Of a DNA stretch of 64,000 nt, positions 29,997 to 39,465 are shown in pieces. The notes beneath the pieces are model-generated. The model had not been told where the DNA came from. It was given only the letters and a program-made list of their open reading frames with translations, and did not search any database. The translations under genes were made by a program, and so were the position numbers. This DNA is from Bartonella sp. DGB1 (GTDB lineage Bacteria; Pseudomonadota; Alphaproteobacteria; Rhizobiales; Rhizobiaceae), in contig NZ_CP166769.1 of NCBI RefSeq assembly GCF_041345015.1, positions 1,116,001 to 1,180,000 on the forward strand. Direction: 5' to 3'. Position 1 is the stretch's first letter. Each line of letters starts with the position of its first letter.

Positions 29997-31052
29997 TTAT
30001 TCTTCTAATACTAAATCACTATTAGACGTCAAATCATCTGAACCTTCCATAAGTTTAGTGCTTAATAAACCAGCATTTTCTCTTATAGAATTTTCTATAA
30101 ATTCAGCTAATTCTGGATTATCACGTAAATATTGTTTAGCATTTTCTTTACCTTGACCTAACCTATTGGAATTACAAGAAAACCAAGCGCCGGATTTTTC
30201 AACAATACCAGCTTTTACTCCAAGATCGATTAACTCGCTATACCTAGAAATACCTTCACCATACATGATATCAAATTCCACCTGTTTAAAAGGAGGAGCC
30301 ATTTTATTTTTAACAACTTTAACTTTAGTTTGATTACCTATAATATTTTCTTTATCTTTTATTTGACCTATACGCCTAATATCTAAACGAACAGATGCAT
30401 AAAATTTCAATGCATTACCACCTGTAGTAACTTCCGGTGATCCATAAAATACACCTATTTTCATGCGCATTTGATTGATAAAAATCAATACACAATTAGA
30501 TTTAGATAATGAAGCTGTAATTTTACGTAATGCTTGACTCATAAGACGCGCTTGAGCACCTGGAGCACTATCGCCCATTTCACCTTCAATTTCAGTTTTA
30601 GGAGTTAATGCCGCGACTGAATCAACTACTAAAACATCTAAAGCACCTGAACGTATAAGAGTATCTGTTATTTCTAATCCTTGCTCTCCAGTATCAGGCT
30701 GTGAAATTAATAAATCTTCTAGATTAACTCCTAATTTACGAGCATAAACAGGATCCAAAGCATGTTCAGCATCTACGAAGCCACACACACCACCCATTTT
30801 TTGAGCTTCAGCAATAATATGTAAAGATAGAGTGGTTTTACCTGAACTTTCAGGACCATATATTTCTATTACTCTACCTCTAGGAACACCGCCAATGCCT
30901 AAAGCTATATCTAAAGACAAAGATCCGGTAGGAATAACTTCCACTCCCTTAACTTGATCATTTGATCCCATCCGCATAATTGAACCTTTACCAAAAGTTC
31001 GCTCAATTTGCGATAATGCTGCTGCTAAAGCTTTTGTCTTATCCGTTGTCAT
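29997..31052 (-). CDS. recA: Recombinase RecA
   Basis: Forms the strand-exchange filament on single-stranded DNA and stimulates LexA cleavage. The Walker A motif GPESSGKTT is at 66-74. The Walker B strand [13 protein letters not shown]1 region and ATP-site NQMRMKIGV are intact, and the acidic C-terminus is present. The length of 351 is normal. GGAAAG lies before the ATG. The 100-base gap to rarA holds a hairpin and AT-rich promoter-like sequence, but I cannot find a GTTC-N7-GTTC or CTGT-N8-ACAG operator, so SOS control is not evident from sequence. Confidence 0.97.
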   Translation of the reverse strand: MTTDKTKALAAALSQIERTFGKGSIMRMGSNDQVKGVEVIPTGSLSLDIALGIGGVPRGRVIEIYGPESSGKTTLSLHIIAEAQKMGGVCGFVDAEHALDPVYARKLGVNLEDLLISQPDTGEQGLEITDTLIRSGALDVLVVDSVAALTPKTEIEGEMGDSAPGAQARLMSQALRKITASLSKSNCVLIFINQMRMKIGVFYGSPEVTTGGNALKFYASVRLDIRRIGQIKDKENIIGNQTKVKVVKNKMAPPFKQVEFDIMYGEGISRYSELIDLGVKAGIVEKSGAWFSCNSNRLGQGKENAKQYLRDNPELAEFIENSIRENAGLLSTKLMEGSDDLTSNSDLVLEE

Positions 31053-31119
31053 AATATTTACTTTCCAAAGTTCAATATATTAACTATAATCTATTTATAC
31101 AGGTAATTAATTGTTTATT

Positions 31120-31148
31120 ATGATTGAAATATATATTTCCACAATCAT
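31120..31148 (-). terminator. Possible terminator of rarA
   Basis: Minus-strand ATGATT pairs with AATCAT and GAAATAT with ATATTTC, with a 3-base bulge. It starts five bases after the rarA stop and precedes the recA promoter region. It is weak because it is short of G/C and interrupted. Confidence 0.35.
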
Positions 31149-31152
31149 TTTA

Positions 31153-32475
31153 TTAAATTTCATTATTTTTGTTTTTTTTCTCTCTAAGATTATTCCACCA
31201 AGATATTCTTTTTTTTACTTCTCTCTCAAACCCGCGCTCAACCGGGTGATAATAAGATTTTCTACCTAGCTCCGTAGGAAAATAATCAGCACCTGAAAAA
31301 GCATATTCATAATTATGATCATAATTATAATTAGCACCATAACCTAATTCTTTCATCAATTTAGTAGGTGCATTTAGAATATGAGCGGGTGGAGCATAAT
31401 GCGAAAATTTTTTAGCGTCTTTCATAGCTTCCTTAAAAGCTTTATATATAGCATTAGACTTTGGCGCAGTAGCTAAATATAAACATGCCTGCGCAATTGC
31501 TAATTCTCCTTCAGGAGAACCTAAATGCAAATAACTTTCCCTAGCAGCAATTGAAATAGATAAAGCTTGAGGATCTGCTAAACCTATATCTTCACTAGCT
31601 ATCCTAATCAAACGCCGTGCTAAATATAAAGGATCTTCACCAGCAGATAACATACGACAAAAATAATATAAAGAAGCATCAGCATCACTACCACGAATAG
31701 ATTTATGTAAAGCAGAGATTAAATTATAATGTCCGTCACCTGATTTATCATATATAGCAAATTTTTTCTGTAATATTGTTAATAATTGGTCATTAGATAA
31801 AATATTTGGATCAGTTCTCGATAAAATTTCTTCAACTAAAGTTAAAAGGAAACGAGCATCACCATTTGCTAAATTAATTAAGATTTTCTTTCCTGTTTCA
31901 TCTATTGGTAAACAACGATTTTCTGTTTCTTCTACTTGAGTCAATAAATTATCTAAAATCTCCTCGCTAAGAGGTTTAAAAATAATAACACGAGCCCTGG
32001 ATAATAATGCAGAATTTAAATTAAAAGAAGGATTTTCGGTGGTTGCTCCAATTAAAATAACCGTACCATCTTCCAATACAGGTAAAAAAGAATCTTGCTG
32101 CGTTTTATTAAAACGATGTATTTCATCTACAAATAATATTGTTTGTTTATTATTATTTCTATATTCTTTAGCTTTGTCAAAAATTTTCTTTAATTCTGCA
32201 ACACCAGAAAAAATAGCCGAAATCTGAATAAATTCATACTCATCACGTTGAGATAATAAACGAGCCGCGGTAGTTTTACCTGTTCCAGAAGGGCCCCAAA
32301 ATATCATAGAGGATAAATGATTACGTTCTAATATTCCATCAGAACCAGTTAAATGTTCCTGCCCTAATAATTGTTGTAAATTTTTAGGACGCATTTTTTC
32401 AGCTAAAGGTATATATAATTTACTACCAGAATTATTATCGTCAAAAGGTAAATCTGCAAATAAATTTTCCGGCAT
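31153..32475 (-). CDS. rarA: Replication-associated recombination protein A (AAA+ ATPase)
   Basis: Clamp-loader-like AAA+ ATPase (MgsA/WRNIP1 family) that acts at stalled replication forks. The N-terminus PLAEKMRPKNLQQLLGQEHL leads into Walker A GPSGTGKTT near 60 and Walker B FVDEIHRFNKTQQD near 115. The C-terminal tetramerisation part contains KSIRGSDADASLYYF and ends near HPVERGFE. The length of 440 is typical. TTAGGA lies before the ATG, directly after a 14-bp hairpin in the leader. It sits between rplQ and recA on the same strand. Confidence 0.94.
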   Translation of the reverse strand: MPENLFADLPFDDNNSGSKLYIPLAEKMRPKNLQQLLGQEHLTGSDGILERNHLSSMIFWGPSGTGKTTAARLLSQRDEYEFIQISAIFSGVAELKKIFDKAKEYRNNNKQTILFVDEIHRFNKTQQDSFLPVLEDGTVILIGATTENPSFNLNSALLSRARVIIFKPLSEEILDNLLTQVEETENRCLPIDETGKKILINLANGDARFLLTLVEEILSRTDPNILSNDQLLTILQKKFAIYDKSGDGHYNLISALHKSIRGSDADASLYYFCRMLSAGEDPLYLARRLIRIASEDIGLADPQALSISIAARESYLHLGSPEGELAIAQACLYLATAPKSNAIYKAFKEAMKDAKKFSHYAPPAHILNAPTKLMKELGYGANYNYDHNYEYAFSGADYFPTELGRKSYYHPVERGFEREVKKRISWWNNLREKKNKNNEI

Positions 32476-32487
32476 TATATTTCCTAA

Positions 32488-32528
32488 TTTTCTATGAGTT
32501 ACATTAATATAATATAACTCATAGAAAA
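32488..32528 (-). promoter_or_regulatory. 14-bp hairpin abutting the rarA ribosome-binding site
   Basis: TTTTCTATGAGTTA (32488-32501) pairs perfectly with 32515-32528 across a 13-base loop. On the minus strand the stem ends immediately before TTAGGA, the rarA ribosome-binding site. It could act as a leader structure or as a second terminator after rplQ. Confidence 0.5.
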
Positions 32529-32597
32529 AAGCTAAAAATTATTTTACAATAACCATAATCTATTATTAAACTATCTGGATAATTAATAATATAAAAG

Positions 32598-32628
32598 AAT
32601 AAAGAGACCTCTATAAGGTCTCTTTATT
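32598..32628 (-). terminator. Terminator of the ribosomal superoperon after rplQ
   Basis: Perfect 13-bp stem (core AAGAGACCT/AGGTCTCTT) with a 5-base loop, 20 bases after the rplQ stop, followed by a T-rich stretch on the minus strand. Confidence 0.85.
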
Positions 32629-32647
32629 AAATAACAAGTAATTTTAA

Positions 32648-33076
32648 TTACTCAGATACAGGCTCTTCAACGGTATTATTTGCTACACGTTCTTTATCAG
32701 CCTTACCTTTTGCATTAACATCTCTGTCAACAAACTCTACAACAGCTAAAGGTGCATTGTCACCATAACGATATCCAGCTTTTACAATACGTAGATATCC
32801 GCCTTGTCTAGCAGCATAACGAGGAGCTAAAACATCAAAAAGTTTAGCAACTAAACTAGAATCTTTGACTGAAGCAAGTGCCTGACGACGAGAATGTAAA
32901 TTTCCTCTTTTACCAAGAGTAACTAATTTCTCAACTATAGGACGAATTTCTTTTGCTTTAGGCAAAGTAGTAACTATTTGCTCATGCTCAATCAATGAGG
33001 CAGACATATTACAAAACATCGCTTTACGATGACTAGCTGTACGATTTAGCTTGCGACCTGATTTACCGTGGCGCAT
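32648..33076 (-). CDS. rplQ: 50S ribosomal protein L17
   Basis: Large-subunit protein at the exit side of the ribosome. It starts [20 protein letters not shown], the family hallmark, and has a C-terminal tail rich in charged residues that takes it to 142 residues, longer than the 127 of E. coli. It is the last gene of the minus-strand ribosomal operon, 21 bases after rpoA, and is followed by a strong terminator. Confidence 0.97.
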   Translation of the reverse strand: MRHGKSGRKLNRTASHRKAMFCNMSASLIEHEQIVTTLPKAKEIRPIVEKLVTLGKRGNLHSRRQALASVKDSSLVAKLFDVLAPRYAARQGGYLRIVKAGYRYGDNAPLAVVEFVDRDVNAKGKADKERVANNTVEEPVSE

Positions 33077-33097
33077 AAGCTTTCTCCTTTTCTAATA

Positions 33098-34111
33098 TTA
33101 ATACTGATCTTCATAACGTCTAGCTAACTCTTCAACATTTTCTGGTGGCCAAGTTGGCACATCCATTCCAAGATGAAGACCCATTGAAACTAGAACTTCT
33201 TTAATTTCATTAAGTGATTTACGACCAAAATTAGGCGTTCTTAACATTTCAGATTCTGTTTTTTGAATTAAATCACCAATATAAATAATATTGTCATTTT
33301 TCAAACAATTTGCTGAACGCACTGATAATTCTAATTCATCCACTTTTTTCAATAAAGCTGGATTGAAAGATAATTCAGCCACTGAAGTTTCAACAGATTT
33401 TTTCTGTGGTTCTTCAAAATTAATAAACACATAAAGCTGTTCTTGCAAAATACGAGCTGCATATGCAATTGCATCTTCACCACTAACTGATCCATTAGTT
33501 TCCACAGATAAAATTAATTTATCATAATCAAGAATTTGTCCAGAACGTGTATTTTCAACTTTATAAGAAACTTTTCTAATAGGTGAATAAAGGCTATCAA
33601 TAGGTATAACTCCTATTGGATCATCTTCAGCTCCATTACGATCAGCTGAAACATAACCTCTACCTTTACCTACCTTAAGTTCCATACGTATTTCAGCACC
33701 TTCGTCCAAAGTACATATAACATGTTCAGGATTCAACACCTCAATATCACCAACTAATTGGATGTCACCCGCCATAACAACACCGGGACCTTTTTTATGA
33801 AGAACCAAACGTTTTGTATCTTCACCTTCCATCCTTATCGCAACTTCTTTAAGGTTTAAAATGATATCCATGACATCTTCACGCACACCAGCGATAGAAG
33901 AAAATTCATGTAAAACACCATCTATCTGAACAGAAGTAATAGCAGCCCCACGTAATGATGAAAGCAACACTCTTCTTAACGCATTTCCAATAGTTAAGCC
34001 AAAACCTCTTTCCAAAGGTTCCACCGAAACTGTAACATGTTTATTAGACATATTTTCATGATAAGAAACAACAGCCGGTTTAACTAAATCTTGCCAATTT
34101 TTTTCAATCAT
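33098..34111 (-). CDS. rpoA: RNA polymerase subunit alpha
   Basis: Dimerising subunit that nucleates RNA polymerase assembly. The N-terminal domain shows [18 protein letters not shown] (about residues 35-52). The C-terminal domain (about 255-325), which contacts UP elements and activators, includes [18 protein letters not shown]. The length of 337 is usual for alphaproteobacteria. It lies between rpsK and rplQ. The 86-base gap upstream contains a 10-bp hairpin directly after the rpsK stop. Confidence 0.98.
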   Translation of the reverse strand: MIEKNWQDLVKPAVVSYHENMSNKHVTVSVEPLERGFGLTIGNALRRVLLSSLRGAAITSVQIDGVLHEFSSIAGVREDVMDIILNLKEVAIRMEGEDTKRLVLHKKGPGVVMAGDIQLVGDIEVLNPEHVICTLDEGAEIRMELKVGKGRGYVSADRNGAEDDPIGVIPIDSLYSPIRKVSYKVENTRSGQILDYDKLILSVETNGSVSGEDAIAYAARILQEQLYVFINFEEPQKKSVETSVAELSFNPALLKKVDELELSVRSANCLKNDNIIYIGDLIQKTESEMLRTPNFGRKSLNEIKEVLVSMGLHLGMDVPTWPPENVEELARRYEDQY

Positions 34112-34164
34112 TATAATACCTTCCTATTTTACCACTATCCTATCGTGGCAACAATACGGGGATC

Positions 34165-34192
34165 TGTATAGAAGCAATAACCCTTCTATACA
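34165..34192 (-). promoter_or_regulatory. Hairpin between rpsK and rpoA
   Basis: TGTATAGAAG (34165-34174) pairs perfectly with CTTCTATACA (34183-34192) across CAATAACC. It starts five bases after the rpsK stop in the minus-strand transcript. No T tract follows, so a processing or translational role is as likely as termination. Confidence 0.5.
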
Positions 34193-34197
34193 AATAA

Positions 34198-34587
34198 TTA
34201 AACACGACGACGTTTTGGCAAACGCGTACCATTATGAGGGATAGGCGTAACATCACGTATAGATAAAACTGTAAAACCAGAAGCTTGTAAAGCACGTAAC
34301 GCTGATTCTCTACCAGAACCAGGACCACAAACTTCAACTTCTAACGTTTTAACTCCGTGTTCTTGTGCTTTTTTCGCACAATCTTCAGCTGCAACTTGAG
34401 CTGCAAAAGGTGTTGACTTACGTGAGCCTTTAAAACCCTGCAAACCAGAGGAAGACCAAGCTATGGTATTTCCTTGCGCATCTGTAATAGTAATCATTGT
34501 GTTATTAAATGTAGAATTAATGTGAGCAACACCTGAAGATATATTCTTCCGCTCACGACGACGAACACGAGTCGCTTCTTTTGCCAT
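34198..34587 (-). CDS. rpsK: 30S ribosomal protein S11
   Basis: Small-subunit platform protein near the mRNA exit channel. It contains the signature block [19 protein letters not shown] near residue 85-103 and the basic C-terminus [11 protein letters not shown] use the ATG at 34587 (129 residues, MAKEATRV...), which has AAAGGTGA just upstream, not the GTG three codons earlier. It precedes rpoA; the gap after rpsM is structured. Confidence 0.97.
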   Translation of the reverse strand: MAKEATRVRRRERKNISSGVAHINSTFNNTMITITDAQGNTIAWSSSGLQGFKGSRKSTPFAAQVAAEDCAKKAQEHGVKTLEVEVCGPGSGRESALRALQASGFTVLSIRDVTPIPHNGTRLPKRRRV

Positions 34588-34596
34588 AATTATCAC

Positions 34597-34670
34597 CTTT
34601 CATGATCTCAACACCACCGTATCCCCAGTGGCTACACCTACCAGCTAATTTTAGCTGAACTTAATAGGAA
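34597..34670 (-). promoter_or_regulatory. Structured spacer between rpsM and rpsK
   Basis: Two small hairpins on the minus strand. CAGCTAA pairs with TTAGCTG (34642-34657). CCACTG pairs with CGGTGG around GGGATA (34614-34631), with one pair that is G-U only in the minus-strand RNA. The stretch is richer in G and C than other gaps of the operon. Confidence 0.4.
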
Positions 34671-35039
34671 TTATTTCTTCTTACCTGCTATAGCTTTTGC
34701 AGGACCTTTACGGGTACGAGCATTAGTATGAGTACGCTGACCTCTTACTGGTAGCGAACGACGATGCCTTAAACCACGATAACAACCTAAATCCATTAAT
34801 CGTTTAACATTCATAGAAACTTCACGACGCAAATCGCCTTCTACTTGGTAATCACGATCTATAGCTTCACGGATCCGCAAAATTTCTGCATCGGTTAATT
34901 CATTAACACGCTTAGAAGATGGAATGTTAACACTATCCACTATCTTCTGCGAAAAATTAGGTCCAATCCCATGAATATACTGAAGAGCTATAACCACTCT
35001 TTTATTCGTAGGGATATTAACGCCAGCAATACGAGCCAC
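34671..35039 (-). CDS. rpsM: 30S ribosomal protein S13
   Basis: Head protein of the small subunit contacting tRNA and 50S bridges. It starts [20 protein letters not shown] and has the conserved [19 protein letters not shown] near residues 85-103; the length of 122 is normal. AAAGGAG lies before the ATG. A 116-base gap separates it from adk, the largest in the alpha-operon part, with a small TATCCT/AGGATA hairpin (35065-35081). Confidence 0.97.
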   Translation of the reverse strand: MARIAGVNIPTNKRVVIALQYIHGIGPNFSQKIVDSVNIPSSKRVNELTDAEILRIREAIDRDYQVEGDLRREVSMNVKRLMDLGCYRGLRHRRSLPVRGQRTHTNARTRKGPAKAIAGKKK

Positions 35040-35155
35040 GCTTAATCTCCTTTAAATTCTACTCTATCCTAAATAAGGATATACACATATTAAATTACTA
35101 GTTCTTACTTTTAACAAATTTTACAAAAAAGTCAATAGAAAGACATAAAATCTTG

Positions 35156-35746
35156 TTATTTACATCTTTTTTGTATTTTAGCTTCTATAGCCGCGGTGAC
35201 CTCTGGTATAGTAAGCATTCCGTCAACAACATCCAACTTGCCTAGATTATTATAATAAGCTGCTACTGGTGCTGTTTTACTTCTATATTCAGCTAATCTT
35301 TTTTCTAAAACTTCGACAGAATCATCTAACCGCGCTACTTGCCCTGTACTTTGAGCATCTTTAACACGGGATTCAATTCTAGAAAATAAAATATCTTCAT
35401 CAACGCGAATTTCAATAACTGCATCCAACTTAATATTTTTATCTAAAAATAATTTAGTTAAACCCTCAGCTTGAACTAAATTTCTAGGATAGCCATCTAA
35501 AATAAATCCTTTACCTGCAGGTAAATTATTAATAGAATCGGCAATTAATTTTTCAACTATAGCATCAGATATTAACAAACCTTCTTTAATTTTAGCCTCA
35601 ATATCTTTACCAAATGCATCACCAACCTTTACAGCAGAACGCAACATATCTCCTGTTGATAAATGAGCAACATTATATTTTTCCATTAATATTTTAGCTT
35701 GAGTTCCTTTACCAGAACCGGGTGAACCTAATAAAATTATATTCAT
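35156..35746 (-). CDS. adk: Adenylate kinase, short-lid type
   Basis: Interconverts ATP + AMP and 2 ADP. The P-loop GSPGSGKGTQ is at residues 7-16, the AMP-site motif DGYPRN near 83-88, and the catalytic arginines RIESRVKD and RLDDSVEVLEKRLAEYR follow. At 196 residues it lacks the long lid insert and zinc ligands of the 214-residue type, as usual in alphaproteobacteria. Its ATG overlaps the secY stop (ATGA), so translation is probably coupled. It is embedded in the ribosomal operon as in many bacteria. Confidence 0.97.
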   Translation of the reverse strand: MNIILLGSPGSGKGTQAKILMEKYNVAHLSTGDMLRSAVKVGDAFGKDIEAKIKEGLLISDAIVEKLIADSINNLPAGKGFILDGYPRNLVQAEGLTKLFLDKNIKLDAVIEIRVDEDILFSRIESRVKDAQSTGQVARLDDSVEVLEKRLAEYRSKTAPVAAYYNNLGKLDVVDGMLTIPEVTAAIEAKIQKRCK

Positions 35747-37095
35747 CTTAAACGTCTTCCTCCTTGACGATTACCCTTCAAACGACTCTTTTTTAATAAA
35801 CCAGCATATTGTTGTGAGATTAAATGACTTTGAATCTGCGACACTGTATCCAAAGCAACATTAACCATAATTAACAATGATGTACCTCCTAAATGAAGTG
35901 GAACACCTGTAGCTGATAATAACAACTCAGGAAACAAAGCAACGCAAACTATATATATAGCACCTAAAACTGTTATTCTGGTCAAAACATAATCAATATA
36001 TTCCGCTGTCTTTTCGCCTGGTCTTATACCAGGAATAAAACCGGAATGTTGTTTCAATTGGTTAGCTGTATCAGTAGGATTAAAAACAATAGCAGTGTAA
36101 AAAAAGCAGAAGAACACCATAAGCACAGCAAATAAGATCATATACAGCAATTGACCATGACTTAATTGACCTAAAATTACTGACAACCATTGAGGAATAT
36201 TTTCAGCGGAAGTAAAACCAACAATAGTAGTAGGCATCAATAAAATAGCAGAGGCGAATATCGGAGGAATAACACCCGCTGTATTCAACTTTAATGGTAA
36301 ATGAGATGTCTCACCTTGAAGCAATTGCCTACCAACTTGACGTTTCGGATATTGAATAAGCAAACGACGTTGAGCACGTTCAAAATAAACGATAACACCT
36401 ATAACTGCAACGATAAATAACAAAATACCTAAAATAGTAAAACTTGATAAAGCACCTGTTCTTCCTAGCTCCATTGTAGCAGAAAAAGCTGCAGGAAGTT
36501 CAGCGACTATACCAGCAAAAATTATCAAAGATATACCATTACCAATACCACGAGAAGTTATCTGCTCCCCTAACCACATTAGAAAAACGGTACCGCCAAC
36601 AATGGTAATAGTAGTAGAAACTATAAAAAAGCTACCAGGGTTTGAAACTAAACCCGCACTAGACTGCAGGCCAAATGATAAACCAACCCCTTGAATAACC
36701 GCAAATAAAACCGTCAAATAACGAGTATACTGATTTAACAATTGTCGACCGCTTTCACCATCTTTTTTGATAGCTTCTAACTGCGGTAGCACAGATGAAA
36801 GAATTTGTATAATAATTGAGGCAGAAATATAAGGCATAATTCCTAAAGCAAAAATAGCCATACGCCCTATAGCACCACCAGCAAACATATTAAATAGACC
36901 TAACACGCCACCAGAATGCTGTGTAAATAAATTATATAAGGCATCAGCATTAATACCTGGAATAGGAACATAAGTTCCAAAACGATATACAATAAGAGCA
37001 CAAAGGGTAAACCACAAACGTGCTTTTAACTCTTTAGCTTTAGAAAAAGTGGAAAGATTCATATTAGATGCAAGTTGCTCTGCAGATGATGCCAT
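35743..37095 (-). CDS. secY: Preprotein translocase subunit SecY
   Basis: Channel-forming subunit of the Sec translocon in the inner membrane. Ten hydrophobic helices can be counted over 450 residues. Hallmarks are FGTYVPIPGIN near 43-53, the plug-region stretch MFAGGAIGRMAIFALGIMPY, and the C-terminal cytosolic loop HSGFIPGIRPGEKTAEY. TAGGAGACAG lies before the ATG. A textbook terminator-like hairpin (37133-37156) lies between it and upstream rplO, so its expression may depend on readthrough. adk overlaps its stop. Confidence 0.97.
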   Translation of the reverse strand: MASSAEQLASNMNLSTFSKAKELKARLWFTLCALIVYRFGTYVPIPGINADALYNLFTQHSGGVLGLFNMFAGGAIGRMAIFALGIMPYISASIIIQILSSVLPQLEAIKKDGESGRQLLNQYTRYLTVLFAVIQGVGLSFGLQSSAGLVSNPGSFFIVSTTITIVGGTVFLMWLGEQITSRGIGNGISLIIFAGIVAELPAAFSATMELGRTGALSSFTILGILLFIVAVIGVIVYFERAQRRLLIQYPKRQVGRQLLQGETSHLPLKLNTAGVIPPIFASAILLMPTTIVGFTSAENIPQWLSVILGQLSHGQLLYMILFAVLMVFFCFFYTAIVFNPTDTANQLKQHSGFIPGIRPGEKTAEYIDYVLTRITVLGAIYIVCVALFPELLLSATGVPLHLGGTSLLIMVNVALDTVSQIQSHLISQQYAGLLKKSRLKGNRQGGRRLR

Positions 37096-37132
37096 TACTG
37101 TACTGTCTCCTATGTTCTTCCTAAAAAATAAA

Positions 37133-37156
37133 TTTTGAGGGAAAACTCCCTCAAAA
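37133..37156 (-). terminator. Intrinsic terminator or attenuator between rplO and secY
   Basis: Perfect 10-bp stem TTTTGAGGGA/TCCCTCAAAA with a 4-base loop, three bases after the rplO stop. On the minus strand the stem is followed by TTTATTTTTT, while the plus-strand side has no T run. The geometry is that of a rho-independent terminator pointing toward secY. Confidence 0.75.
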
Positions 37157-37158
37157 AA

Positions 37159-37620
37159 CTATACTGTTAATAATTTAATTGATCCGCCAGATTTTTCAAT
37201 TTTTTGAATCGCAACTTTAGAAGCTCCAGAAACTTCAAAATTTAAAGGTTGCTTTAGATCTCCAGTAGAAAGGATACGAACGCCATCGTTCAAACGACGA
37301 ATAATTCCTAATTCTTTTAAAAGAGAAGCTGTGATAACTTTATCAATAGTTAAAGAACCAGAATCAACAGCAAATTGAATCCTATCCAAAGAAACAATAT
37401 TATATTTCTTACTAAATAAGTTATTAAAGCCTCTTTTAGGTAAACGACGATAAATAGGCATCTGACCGCCTTCAAAACCGTTAAGCGAAACACCAGAACG
37501 AGACTTCTGACCTTTAACACCACGACCGCCAGTCTTACCTACACCAGAACCTATACCGCGACCAACGCGTTTACGAGACTTTGTAGCACCAAGACAATCA
37601 CGTAGTTCATTTAATTTCAT
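37159..37620 (-). CDS. rplO: 50S ribosomal protein L15
   Basis: Late-assembly large-subunit protein. The glycine- and arginine-rich N-terminus with GRGIGSGVGKTGGRGVKGQ (near 21-39) is diagnostic, as is GFEGGQMPIYRRLPKRGF. The length of 153 is normal. It follows rpmD by 15 bases and is followed by a terminator-like hairpin before secY. Confidence 0.97.
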   Translation of the reverse strand: MKLNELRDCLGATKSRKRVGRGIGSGVGKTGGRGVKGQKSRSGVSLNGFEGGQMPIYRRLPKRGFNNLFSKKYNIVSLDRIQFAVDSGSLTIDKVITASLLKELGIIRRLNDGVRILSTGDLKQPLNFEVSGASKVAIQKIEKSGGSIKLLTV

Positions 37621-37635
37621 AATTTCACTCCTACC

Positions 37636-37845
37636 TTAACGCCCTTCATCCACAATACGGACTAAATGCTCTACTTTTTTGATCATACCTCTAATTGCAG
37701 AAGTATCTTCAAGAACACGACGACGATGCATTTTATTCAATCCTAACCCAATAAGGGTAGCTCGCTGAATAGCAGGACGGCGTATAGGACTACCTATCTG
37801 CTCCACAGTTAGTGTTTTTAAAGTTTCGTTTTTCTTCTTAACCAT
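37636..37845 (-). CDS. rpmD: 50S ribosomal protein L30
   Basis: Small large-subunit protein with the L30 core [20 protein letters not shown] and [15 protein letters not shown]. The open frame extends 35 codons further upstream inside rpsE, but I place the start at 37845 (69 residues, [10 protein letters not shown]...) because AGGA lies before that ATG and L30 proteins are 55-70 residues long. It lies between rpsE and rplO. Confidence 0.95.
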   Translation of the reverse strand: MVKKKNETLKTLTVEQIGSPIRRPAIQRATLIGLGLNKMHRRRVLEDTSAIRGMIKKVEHLVRIVDEGR

Positions 37846-37876
37846 AATATCAATTCCTAAAATATAAACTACACTA

Positions 37877-38422
37877 TTATTCTTCAGAACCAATAAGATG
37901 CTGACGGCGAGATTGTAATGTGGAATATTTGATACCGCGCTGAGAAGCAACTAACTTAGGATGAACCTGATGACTCAATGCATCAAAAGTAGCTCTCACC
38001 ATATTATAAGGATTAGACGAACCCAAAGATTTAGCAACAACATCCTGTATACCAACAGCTTCAAAAATAGCACGCATCGGACCACCAGCAATAATACCAG
38101 TACCAACAGCAGCTGAACGTAACAATACTTTACCAGCTCCATGACGACCTGAAATATCATGATGCAAAGTACGACCTGAACGCAAAGGAACAAAAATCAT
38201 ACTTTTACGAGCAGCATCGGTAGCTTTTCTAATAGCTTCAGGAACTTCTTTTGCTTTACCATGACCAAAACCGACTCGACCCTTTTGATCACCAACCACA
38301 ACAAGGGCAGCAAAACCAAAACGGCGACCACCCTTAACAACTTTTGCAACACGATTAATATGAACTAGTTTATCTACTAGATCATTATCACGATCTTCTC
38401 TATTTTTCTCTCTCGGTGCCAT
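37877..38422 (-). CDS. rpsE: 30S ribosomal protein S5
   Basis: Small-subunit protein at the mRNA entry, important for decoding fidelity. The double-stranded RNA-binding fold starts near [19 protein letters not shown], and the later [23 protein letters not shown] is split over about residues 113-137. At 181 residues it is somewhat longer than the 167 of E. coli because of a charged N-terminal extension. The 65-base gap after rplR contains a 9-bp hairpin (38455-38475). Confidence 0.97.
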   Translation of the reverse strand: MAPREKNREDRDNDLVDKLVHINRVAKVVKGGRRFGFAALVVVGDQKGRVGFGHGKAKEVPEAIRKATDAARKSMIFVPLRSGRTLHHDISGRHGAGKVLLRSAAVGTGIIAGGPMRAIFEAVGIQDVVAKSLGSSNPYNMVRATFDALSHQVHPKLVASQRGIKYSTLQSRRQHLIGSEE

Positions 38423-38487
38423 ATCCTATCCTTTTTCTTTTCCGGAAGCACTACTTTGCTAATATTATTAACAAAATATCTTATCAA

Positions 38488-38850
38488 CTAAAACAACAGT
38501 CCGCCTTCTCTAGCAGAATCAGCAAGAGCTTTAACGCGACCATGATAAATATAAGATCCACGATCAAAAACAACTTCTTTAATTCCAACAGCTAAAGCAC
38601 GTTCAGCTATTAACTTTCCTACCGCAGCAGCGGCTGCTTTATCAGCAGAAGATTTCAATTGCCCTTTTAACGAAGCATCTAAAGTTGAACTAGAAACAAT
38701 TGTATGACCTTTAGAATCATCTATTACTTGAGCATAGATATTTTGATTTGAACGATAAACACTCAAACGCAAACGACCATCTGCAACTGATTTAATTTTA
38801 CGACGAACCCTTTGAGCACGACGTTGGACTTTTTCTTTCTGAGATGACAT
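38488..38850 (-). CDS. rplR: 50S ribosomal protein L18
   Basis: Binds 5S rRNA in the central protuberance. It contains [18 protein letters not shown] and the ending [19 protein letters not shown] ... AREGGL; the length of 120 is typical. It lies 12 bases after rplF in the operon. Confidence 0.97.
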   Translation of the reverse strand: MSSQKEKVQRRAQRVRRKIKSVADGRLRLSVYRSNQNIYAQVIDDSKGHTIVSSSTLDASLKGQLKSSADKAAAAAVGKLIAERALAVGIKEVVFDRGSYIYHGRVKALADSAREGGLLF

Positions 38851-38862
38851 TATAACGATCCC

Positions 38863-39396
38863 TTATTTCTTCTTACCTTCTTTGCGAACAATTTTTTCAT
38901 TCGCATATCTTACACCCTTACCTTTATAAGGTTCAGGACCACGATACTTCCTTATTTCCGCAGAAACATGACCTACTTGTTGCTTATCGATACCTGAAAC
39001 AACAATTTCTGTTGGCTTAGGAACTGAAACAACAACACCTGAAGGAACTCTATAAATAACCTCATGACTAAAACCTAAAGAAAGCTGAAGATCTTTACCT
39101 TGCATTGCTGCACGATAACCAACCCCACTAATTTCTAAACGTTTTTCAAAGCCATCTTTAACTCCTATGATTATATTTTCAATCATAGAACGAGACATAC
39201 CCCACTTAGAACGAGCATCTTTAGAATCATCTTTAGGTGATACAGAAATAGAATTTTCTTCAAAATTTATTAAAACCTCATCATTAACAACATAAGACAA
39301 CTCACCTTTAGAGCCCTTAGCTTTAACAATTTGACCTTCAACGGATATTGTCACACCCTGAGGAATAATAATCGGCTTTTTTCCAATACGAGACAT
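38863..39396 (-). CDS. rplF: 50S ribosomal protein L6
   Basis: Large-subunit protein near the GTPase-associated centre with two similar alpha/beta domains. It starts [15 protein letters not shown] and carries the C-terminal signature [19 protein letters not shown]. The length of 177 is standard. A 69-base gap with a 14-base palindrome (39420-39433) separates it from rpsH. Confidence 0.97.
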   Translation of the reverse strand: MSRIGKKPIIIPQGVTISVEGQIVKAKGSKGELSYVVNDEVLINFEENSISVSPKDDSKDARSKWGMSRSMIENIIIGVKDGFEKRLEISGVGYRAAMQGKDLQLSLGFSHEVIYRVPSGVVVSVPKPTEIVVSGIDKQQVGHVSAEIRKYRGPEPYKGKGVRYANEKIVRKEGKKK

Positions 39397-39465
39397 TTTT
39401 TAACCTGTCTTTTATTTCCGAGTAAATTTACTCAATTATTACAAACCAACAAGCATCTTAGCAGA

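Noticed and set aside
31053-31152. Search for an SOS box before recA (also before uvrA and ssb)
   Set aside because: No GTTC-N7-GTTC or CTGT-N8-ACAG match is visible; the nearest sequence, GTTCAATATATTAAC, lacks the second half-site.
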